Assembly (NCBI GenBank): GCA_001871755.1
Contig: MNXL01000121.1
Location: 1-10,127, forward strand
Direction of reading: 5' to 3'
Length of the DNA stretch: 10,127 nt
Origin: Anaerolineae bacterium CG2_30_64_16
Lineage (GTDB): Bacteria; Chloroflexota; Anaerolineae; CG2-30-64-16
Made by a program: the position numbers and the translations under genes. This document shows, one piece after another, positions 5,852 to 10,127 of the stretch; position 1 is the first letter of the stretch; every line of letters begins with the position of its first letter. The notes under the pieces were generated by a model, which saw only the letters and a program-made list of their open reading frames with translations, was not told where the DNA came from and searched no databases.

Positions 5852-7691
5852 GGATTTGGCCCTTTCGCCCCAATACCCTCTTCGCCGCCGACACAATGTC
5901 GGCCGCGGCCATGCCGTACATCGGAAAGAGCTCGGCCGGGTCGCCCGAACGGCAGAAGGTGTCGGGGATGCCGACGCGCGCGATGGGCACGGCCGCGCAT
6001 TCGGCCAGGTACTCGGCCACCGCGCCGCCCAGCCCGCCGATGATGCTGTGATCCTCGGCGGTGACGATGGCGCCGGTCTCCTCGGCGGCGCAGCGAACCG
6101 CCTCACCGTCCAACGGCTTGACCGTGTGCATGTCGAGCACCCGCGCCTGGATCCCTTCCCGCGCCAGCTCGCCGGCCGCATCCAGCGCCAGCGCGACCAT
6201 GACACCCATCGCGATAATCGTCAGGTCGGCGCCCTCTCGCACCGTAATCGCCCGGCCCAGTGTGAACGCCTGCGCCGGATCGTAGATCACCGGCACGGGG
6301 TTGCGGCCCATGCGGAAATAGACCGGCCCGTCGAGAGCGATCACCTGCCGCAGGAGAGCCGGCACTGCGGCCGCGTCTGCCGGCGCCACGACCGTCATGT
6401 TCGGCATGGCGCGCATGATCGCCACGTCCTCGGTGCCCTGGTGCGTCGGGCCGTCCCAACCGACCTCCAGGCCGCCGTGCGAGCAGATCACCTTGACGTT
6501 CAGTTTCGGGTAGCAGATGAAGCTGCGGATTTGCTCGCAGGCGCGCAGGGTGGCAAAGGTCGCGTAGGTGCACGCCAGCGGGATGAGGCCGGTCGTCACC
6601 AGGCCGGCCGCGCCCAGCAGCATGTTCTGTTCCGCCACGCCGAAGTTGATGTGGCGCTCGGGGAACTGCTGGCGAAAGGCCACGGTCTTCAACGAGCTGG
6701 AGATGTCGGCGTCCAGGACGACCAGGTTAGGGATTTCGGCCCCCAGTTTGACCAGTTCTACGCCAAAGGCGTCCCGCAGGCTACGTCTCGATTTCGGTTT
6801 GCGGTTTGCGGTTTTCAGACTGACGCAAGGCAAATTCGCAATCCGCAATCCGCAATCCGCAATAGGTTCCCCCAACTCCCCTAGCGCCGCAATCGCCTGC
6901 GCGCGATTGGGTGCTTTGCCGTGCCATTCGTGCCGGTCCAGCATAAACGAAACACCGCGGCCTTTGACAGTATGGCCCACAATGACGGCCGGCTTATCGT
7001 GGACTTCGCGCGCCCACTCCAGGGCCGCCAGAATCGCGGCCAGGTCATGCCCATCGATCTCCCGCACAGCCCAGTTCCAGGCCCGCCACTTGTCGTTCAG
7101 CGGATCGAGGCCCAGGATCTCGTCGGACCTGCCGTCCACCTGGGAACGGTTGTAATCGACCAGGACAGCCAGATTGGCCAACCGGTGATGGCCGGCCAGC
7201 ATGGCCGCCTCCCAGGTGCAGCCCTCCTGCATATCACCCTCGCCAACCATCACGTAGGTGCGATAGGATCGCCCCTGGATACGGGCGCCCAACGCCATGC
7301 CCGCGCCAGCCGCCAAGCCGCTACCCAAGGGTCCCGCCGTCATGTCCACACCCGGGGTCTTGCGCATGTCGGGATGGCCCTGCAAATGGCTGCTGGCCTG
7401 GCGCAGGGACCACAAATCCGCCACCGGGAAATAGCCGCGTTCGGCCAACGCCGCGTACCACACCGGACACGCGTGTCCCTTGGACATGATGAAGCGATCG
7501 CGGTTGGGCCAGTCGGGGCGAGCGGGGTCGATCCGCAGCTCGTGAAAATAGAGAGCCGCCACCATGTCGGCCGCGGACAGCGAGCCGCCCGGATGACCCG
7601 AGCCGGCGTAGTACGTCATCTTGATCACGTGACAACGGAGGCGGTTGGCGATGGTAGCGAGATGTTCGATGAGAATCGGATCAGGCAACAT
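5841..7691 (-). CDS. Transketolase, N- and C-terminal halves in one frame joined by a repeat-derived linker
   Basis: A 616-residue TPP enzyme that transfers two-carbon ketol units between sugars (phosphorylated or not). The N-terminal half (1-275) has SGHPGG (31-36), SKGHACPVWYA (70-80), GPLGSGLAAGAGMA (120-133), the TPP/Mg motif GEGDMQEG (150-157) and N181. The C-terminal half (304-616) starts SLRDAFG, has the catalytic glutamate E354 in GVAEQN, then HGGLEVGWDGPTHQ (405-418). In many bacteria and archaea these halves are separate genes. Here residues 277-303 (IADCG...KPKSRR) match neither half and are encoded by two 7-bp repeat arrays, suggesting two genes fused across an intergenic repeat. 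There is no methionine in the linker to start a separate second protein. The C-terminal residues ILSF and the stop codon lie in the palindromic repeat. No clear ribosome site precedes the ATG at 7691. It is probably the first gene of the operon. Confidence 0.92.
   Translation of the reverse strand: MLPDPILIEHLATIANRLRCHVIKMTYYAGSGHPGGSLSAADMVAALYFHELRIDPARPDWPNRDRFIMSKGHACPVWYAALAERGYFPVADLWSLRQASSHLQGHPDMRKTPGVDMTAGPLGSGLAAGAGMALGARIQGRSYRTYVMVGEGDMQEGCTWEAAMLAGHHRLANLAVLVDYNRSQVDGRSDEILGLDPLNDKWRAWNWAVREIDGHDLAAILAALEWAREVHDKPAVIVGHTVKGRGVSFMLDRHEWHGKAPNRAQAIAALGELGEPIADCGLRIANLPCVSLKTANRKPKSRRSLRDAFGVELVKLGAEIPNLVVLDADISSSLKTVAFRQQFPERHINFGVAEQNMLLGAAGLVTTGLIPLACTYATFATLRACEQIRSFICYPKLNVKVICSHGGLEVGWDGPTHQGTEDVAIMRAMPNMTVVAPADAAAVPALLRQVIALDGPVYFRMGRNPVPVIYDPAQAFTLGRAITVREGADLTIIAMGVMVALALDAAGELAREGIQARVLDMHTVKPLDGEAVRCAAEETGAIVTAEDHSIIGGLGGAVAEYLAECAAVPIARVGIPDTFCRSGDPAELFPMYGMAAADIVSAAKRVLGRKGQILSF
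6792..6819. repeat. 7-bp repeat array, unit TTGCGGT, in the transketolase linker
   Basis: Units TTTCGGT, TTGCGGT, TTGCGGT, TTTCAGA. It encodes the linker part around LKTANRKPKS. Seventeen bases separate it from the second array at 6837. Confidence 0.8.
6837..6864. repeat. 7-bp repeat array, unit CGCAATC, in the transketolase linker
   Basis: Four heptamers: CGCAATC three times, then CGCAATA. Read in the transketolase frame it gives IADCGLRIAN. On the minus strand the unit GATTGCG is close to the complement-sense heptamers seen at 4824-4851, so these look like one repeat family. Confidence 0.88.
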
Positions 7692-7740
7692 GATTACGGC
7701 TTCGAAAGAGGCGCGCCGCTGCGGTCCATCTCCCGTTTTC

Positions 7741-7799
7741 CCGGATCATCCGTGCCCGGCGTGACCGGCGGCGAGAAGAGCGTGACCAGCTTCAGCGGC
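7741..7799 (-). pseudogene. Fragment of a cupin gene 3' end (second copy)
   Basis: These 59 bases match the 3' end of the intact cupin gene (8377-8435) without gaps at 54 of 59 positions, in the same orientation. Translated, it gives LKLVTLFSPPVTPGTDDPG against LKLVTIFSPPVTPGAYDPG in the intact gene. The rest of the cupin is missing and its stop codon is lost. The surrounding gap 7692-7926 otherwise holds only a small hairpin-rich stretch (for example TGCGAA paired with TTCGCA near 7875-7896) of unknown nature. The fragment implies a tandem duplication of the cupin, later replaced by the toxin-antitoxin segment, or a duplication made when that segment arrived. Confidence 0.85.
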
Positions 7800-7926
7800 G
7801 AATGCGCCGACAACTCATTGGGCGTAGAATTCGTCCATCTTGCGGCGTGCCGCCCTACCTGCGGATTCCAAACCTGCGAAAGGGTTGCTTCGCACAACTT
7901 AGCCTGAACTTCTGGACCAGCGTATG

Positions 7927-8244
7927 TTAGCCCGCTTTCAGTTCTTGCTGCCCAACAGGACAAACGACATCCCACACGACGTCTGGGTGTTTTGCCGCAA
8001 CCAACAGCAACACCCGCGCGGGGCCGTCTGGCGTCCGGCGCCCCTGCTCCCAGTTCCGCAGAGTGCTCACACTGATGCCGATTAGCGAGGCAAACTGGCT
8101 CTGTGATAGTTTGTAGCCTTCGCGGATGTGCTTTATGTCTGGGCCATCTACGGAAAACGTGCGAGACGGCGCGGTCTCGCCGCGCAAAATCGCGCCGCCC
8201 TCGCGCACGCTTGCCAGCAGTTCGGCGAACAGTTCGTCTTTCAT
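7927..8244 (-). CDS. HTH (Xre-type) antitoxin, NadS/HigA-like
   Basis: A 105-residue DNA-binding protein. The N-terminus MKDELFAELLASVREGGAILRG and the HTH core IKHIREGYKLSQSQFASLIG (37-56) followed by VSTLRNWEQGRRTPDGPARVLL (59-80) fit the NadS/HigA-like antitoxins, which normally follow a RelE/HigB-type toxin gene, neutralise that toxin and repress their shared promoter. Here the gene overlaps by ATGA the stop codon of a toxin remnant, which confirms both the pairing and the start; GAGGAAGAG upstream may serve as ribosome site. The C-terminal extension VVWDVVCPVGQQELKAG has a normal length. With its toxin broken it is an orphan; it may persist as a transcription regulator of the downstream operon or may just be decaying. 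Confidence 0.87.
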   Translation of the reverse strand: MKDELFAELLASVREGGAILRGETAPSRTFSVDGPDIKHIREGYKLSQSQFASLIGISVSTLRNWEQGRRTPDGPARVLLLVAAKHPDVVWDVVCPVGQQELKAG

Positions 8245-8351
8245 GGGTACTCTTCCTCAATAATCCTTTTCAGCGCCTTAAGTTGGTCGGGGGATAGGTC
8301 GTCCTGCTCACTTTTAGAATACATCAAAGGAATACGTCTATCAGGACAAAC
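8241..8351 (-). pseudogene. RelE/HigB-like toxin, 3' remnant only
   Basis: Thirty-six codons remain, reading RRIPLMYSKSEQDDLSP and QLKALKRIIEEEYP, which resemble the C-terminal end of toxins paired with NadS-type antitoxins (strand with YxKxEQDDL, then a Glu-rich final helix). The frame meets a stop codon at 8352-8354 immediately upstream, so about two thirds of the toxin are missing. The break is only about 15 bases below the cupin stop codon at 8366. The stop codon overlaps the antitoxin ATG as ATGA, the usual arrangement for such pairs. It is too short to be assigned by anything but context and end-motif likeness. Confidence 0.72.
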
Positions 8352-8365
8352 TCACCCCTACTTGC

Positions 8366-8737
8366 CTATCGCCTCCCCGGATCATACGCGCCTGGCGTGA
8401 CTGGCGGCGAGAAGATCGTGACCAGCTTCAGCGGCTCCGCCCCATCCGCGCGCATCTGGTGCGACAGCCCGGGCGGGATGTAGATCGCCACGCCCGGCTC
8501 CAGGCGGGTTTCCTCGCCGTCGGCGATGATGGTCCCGACACCAGAGAGGATGTAGATGATCTCTTCCTCGGCCTGATGGGTGTGAAAGGCTGCCAGTGTG
8601 CCACCGGGGAACTCGGCCAGCCCGAAGACCAGGTTCCTGGCGCTGCTGTTCTGCGGGCCGAGCAGGTAGTACCAGTCGCGGCCGGGCAGATGGTAGACGG
8701 TGCAGGTGGTGATGCGGGATGTCTGGAGTTGAGCCAC
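8366..8737 (-). CDS. Small cupin-domain protein
   Basis: A 123-residue single-domain cupin beta-barrel. Both metal-binding motifs are complete: GTLAAFHTHQAEEEIIYILSG (46-66) with H52, H54 and E59, and GVAIYIPPGLSH (82-93) with H93. Such proteins act as dioxygenases, isomerases or sugar/ligand sensors; the substrate cannot be inferred. The start is a GTG at 8737 because a strong GGAGGGG lies just upstream and the encoded protein then has a normal N-terminus; a longer open frame from an ATG at 8830 would overlap the preceding antitoxin gene and adds unconserved-looking residues. The last 59-base coding stretch recurs at 7741-7799. Confidence 0.88.
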   Translation of the reverse strand: MAQLQTSRITTCTVYHLPGRDWYYLLGPQNSSARNLVFGLAEFPGGTLAAFHTHQAEEEIIYILSGVGTIIADGEETRLEPGVAIYIPPGLSHQMRADGAEPLKLVTIFSPPVTPGAYDPGRR

Positions 8738-8740
8738 AGG

Positions 8741-8747
8741 CCCCTCC
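8741..8747 (-). promoter_or_regulatory. Ribosome binding site that sets the GTG start of the cupin
   Basis: GGAGGGG on the minus strand, ending 3 bases before the GTG at 8737 (GGAGG itself is 5 bases away). It is the best ribosome site in this part of the window and decides the start against an ATG at 8830. Confidence 0.75.
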
Positions 8748-8801
8748 AATGAGATGAATGGATTGGCGCCGCTGACCTGCCTTTTGCGAAATCGAGGCCA
8801 G

Positions 8802-9086
8802 CTATTGAACGCCTGTCGCCTGGGAAGCAAACCGATCTACATACTGACGCAACCAGACGTTGACTAGCGTCTGTACGCTCACCCGACGCTCGTGGGCAAT
8901 GCGCGATATCTCCATTAGTAACTCTGGTTCAACGCTAACTGCCGTACGTCGCGCCACGGGATCAAACGTCATCTCGACCTCATAGGTCTGGTCATCATAA
9001 TCGGCAAGGCTATGGGTATCCCAGAACTCGGCCATTTCTTGCCACGTGCGCGCGTGAGAGATGCTGCTCATTTTATCTTCTGACAT
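8802..9086 (-). CDS. CopG-family (ribbon-helix-helix) antitoxin, BrnA-like
   Basis: A 94-residue protein. The front part has WQEMAEFWDTHSLADY (residues 15-30), typical of CopG-type antitoxins, and the back part RRTAVSVEPELLMEISRIA then a second helix VSVQTLVNVWLRQYV is a ribbon-helix-helix DNA-binding fold. It should bind and neutralise the upstream BrnT-like toxin and repress the pair. The ATG at 9086 is chosen because AAAGGAG lies 10 bases upstream and the toxin frame then overlaps by 14 bases; an ATG at 9071, one base after the toxin stop codon, is a possible alternative, and a further upstream one at 9122 would lie deep inside the toxin. Its toxin is truncated, so the antitoxin is an orphan. 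Confidence 0.85.
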   Translation of the reverse strand: MSEDKMSSISHARTWQEMAEFWDTHSLADYDDQTYEVEMTFDPVARRTAVSVEPELLMEISRIAHERRVSVQTLVNVWLRQYVDRFASQATGVQ

Positions 9087-9096
9087 ATCGTCGTCG

Positions 9097-9103
9097 CTCC
9101 TTT
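9097..9103 (-). promoter_or_regulatory. Ribosome binding site for the CopG-family antitoxin
   Basis: AAAGGAG on the minus strand, 10 bases before the ATG at 9086 and inside the toxin coding frame. The spacing is slightly long but favours 9086 over the ATG at 9071. Confidence 0.5.
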
Positions 9104-9280
9104 CGATCCATGTCACGTGCACTGATCACGAGTGCCGCCTGATCCTCTTTGAGAACGAAAAAAACAACCAGCCAACGTCCGGCCATAGTTTGACCGTAAG
9201 CAGCATACAAGTCTTCACCTTCTTGATGTCCCTTTTCCACGAACCGAATGTGCGGCTTGTCGAATAGAACTTCCTCATGG

Positions 9281-9301
9281 CCCCAATCCCCAATACCCCA
9301 G
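9281..9301. repeat. 7-bp repeat, unit CCCCAAT, at the toxin truncation point
   Basis: CCCCAAT, CCCCAAT, ACCCCAG in a row, lying between the hydrolase stop codon (9304-9306) and the first recognisable toxin residue. It marks the junction where the toxin 5' part was lost. Confidence 0.7.
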
Positions 9302-9303
9302 AC

Positions 9304-10089
9304 CTATTCTCCCACCACTATTCCATCTGGATACCTCTGCAACAACACCGGATCGTGCGGCGGGACGAAGATGCCGCCGATCGTGCGGATGCGCGCCATC
9401 GCTTGGTAGCATTGTACGATATCCACCGCCAGGCCGACGGGGTGGTTCTGCGCCAGGTTCTCGTAGTAGAACACAGTGTCGCCGGGGAACACGGCCAGCC
9501 CTTGCCTGGTCTGCACCGTGAACGCCTGGCTGCACAGGGTATGCCCGCCGACGTAAAACGCGCCGATGCCGGGCAGGATCTCCGGGGCCTCGTCGTCGAC
9601 CAGGATCAGCCGGTCGCGCGCCTCGCCGGCAAAATAGGCCAGCACGTCGCGCGGGAACAGGACGTCCGGGCACATGCCGGTCACGGGCGGGTCCAGGGTC
9701 AGGTGCCAGCCGATCCGCGAGACCACAAACTGCGCATTGGGGAAGAGCCTGGCGTTGGAGCAGTGGTCGTAGTGCAGATGCGTGAGCAGGACATACGCCA
9801 CGTCGGCCGGGTCGATGCCCTCTTTGCGAAGCAACAACGGCACGTTCTGCGTCGCCATGTCCATGCGGAAACGGCCGCGCTCCCCGACCCCGGCCACGAC
9901 TAGCGGCTGGATCTCGTCCACATCCCGCACGCCGGTGTCCACCAGGATCACCTGTCCATCGTCGCGACGCAACACGAACAGAAAGAAATCGGCCACCAGC
10001 CACTCGTCCCAGCGCGACATGTAGAACATCTGCGGGCCGGGGACGGACTGTTCGCAGAACTTGATGGCTTTGATGGTGTATGTGGTCAT
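9304..10089 (-). CDS. Metallo-beta-lactamase-fold hydrolase, N-acyl-homoserine-lactonase-like
   Basis: A 261-residue MBL-fold enzyme close in size and layout to AttM/AiiA-type lactonases. All dinuclear metal ligands are visible: THLHYDH at 103-109 (H104, H106, D108, H109), H183 in VGGHT, D204 in FPGD and H245 in PPHDP. The N-terminal ILVDTGV (48-54) is the typical first strand with conserved Asp. It probably opens a lactone ring, either a quorum-sensing acyl-homoserine lactone or, given the neighbouring sugar-type enzymes, a sugar lactone; the sequence does not decide. No signal peptide is seen, so it is cytoplasmic. GGAGG lies 4 bases before the ATG. It is the most upstream gene in the window; its stop codon is followed at once by the toxin remnant in the same frame. 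Confidence 0.88.
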   Translation of the reverse strand: MTTYTIKAIKFCEQSVPGPQMFYMSRWDEWLVADFFLFVLRRDDGQVILVDTGVRDVDEIQPLVVAGVGERGRFRMDMATQNVPLLLRKEGIDPADVAYVLLTHLHYDHCSNARLFPNAQFVVSRIGWHLTLDPPVTGMCPDVLFPRDVLAYFAGEARDRLILVDDEAPEILPGIGAFYVGGHTLCSQAFTVQTRQGLAVFPGDTVFYYENLAQNHPVGLAVDIVQCYQAMARIRTIGGIFVPPHDPVLLQRYPDGIVVGE

Positions 10090-10105
10090 GAGGCCTCCGG
10101 GTGGG

Positions 10106-10127
10106 CAGACTGCAAACTGCGTATTGG
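10106..10127. repeat. 7-bp repeat at the window edge (CAGACTG, CAAACTG, CGTATTG)
   Basis: Three related heptamers upstream of the hydrolase ribosome site, similar to those at 4824-4851. The array is cut by the window end, so its full length is unknown. Confidence 0.5.

Larger units (their letters stand above)
9073..9303 (-). pseudogene. BrnT-like toxin lacking its 5' part
   Basis: Seventy-six codons read from just after the stop codon of the metallo-hydrolase to TAA at 9073-9075. Recognisable toxin sequence starts near HEEVLFDKP and continues through YAAYGQTMAGRWLVVFFVL to VISARDMDRKERRRY, the classic C-terminal signature of BrnT/DUF4258-like RNase toxins. The usual N-terminus (start, WDxxxxxHxxxHGV) is missing and no ATG, GTG or TTG lies in this frame before the homologous part. 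The junction is a 7-bp repeat, CCCCAAT, at 9281-9301. The frame is the same as the upstream hydrolase, so only one stop codon separates them. The end overlaps the CopG antitoxin start by 14 bases. Confidence 0.78.

Noticed and set aside
7694..8260. 188-codon minus-strand open frame
   Set aside because: Its first half is an alternative frame of the HTH antitoxin gene and its second half is the gap plus the cupin fragment; it has no coherent domain, so only the fragment is reported.
8738..8830. 31-residue N-terminal extension of the cupin
   Set aside because: It would overlap the CopG antitoxin 3' end and ignores the strong GGAGGGG just before the GTG at 8737.
9275..10003. 242-residue alternative frame over the lactonase gene
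   Set aside because: Arg/Gly/Pro-rich shadow; the overlapping 261-residue frame holds all metal ligands.

Overview
This window is about 10.1 kb of GC-rich bacterial DNA. Every gene I can support lies on the minus strand, so the natural reading direction is from high to low coordinates. No feature fixes the taxon. The gene styles, together with dense dispersed short repeats (7-bp and 8-bp tandem arrays, long palindromes, poly-C/poly-G palindromic inserts), remind me most of environmental Chloroflexota (Anaerolineae-like); this is an inference from gene style, not a demonstration.

Layout in transcription order. (1) 10089-9304: a metallo-beta-lactamase-fold lactonase-like hydrolase with all seven metal ligands. 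(2) 9303-8802: a decayed toxin-antitoxin pair, a BrnT-like toxin lacking its 5' part followed by an overlapping intact CopG-type antitoxin. (3) 8737-8366: an intact small cupin. (4) 8351-7927: a second decayed toxin-antitoxin pair, the 3' tail of a RelE/HigB-like toxin overlapping by ATGA an intact NadS/HigA-like HTH antitoxin. (5) 7799-7741: a 59-bp second copy of the cupin gene 3' end. (6) 7691-174: a likely catabolic operon made of a transketolase with N- and C-terminal halves in one frame, an SDR dehydrogenase, E1alpha, E1beta and E2 of a 2-oxoacid (or acetoin) dehydrogenase complex, and a uroporphyrinogen-decarboxylase-like protein that lacks the heme-enzyme signature.

How the genes may work together: transketolase and E1alpha/E1beta are all TPP enzymes, E2 accepts the acyl group on a lipoyl lysine and passes it to CoA, and the SDR supplies NAD(P)-dependent redox. 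The set looks like a pathway that breaks down a ketose, sugar-acid or acyloin substrate to phosphosugar and acyl-CoA. The substrate cannot be read from the sequence, and the E3 (dihydrolipoamide dehydrogenase) gene is not in the window.

The most striking theme is repeat DNA incorporated in frame into working genes: a 14-bp-arm palindrome inside the SDR, two 7-mer arrays forming the linker between the transketolase halves, a 30-bp tandem duplication and a poly-C/poly-G palindrome in the E2 linkers, and a long palindrome that supplies the transketolase C-terminus and stop codon. The second theme is two antitoxins kept intact while both toxins have lost their 5' ends, each directly downstream of another gene's stop codon.
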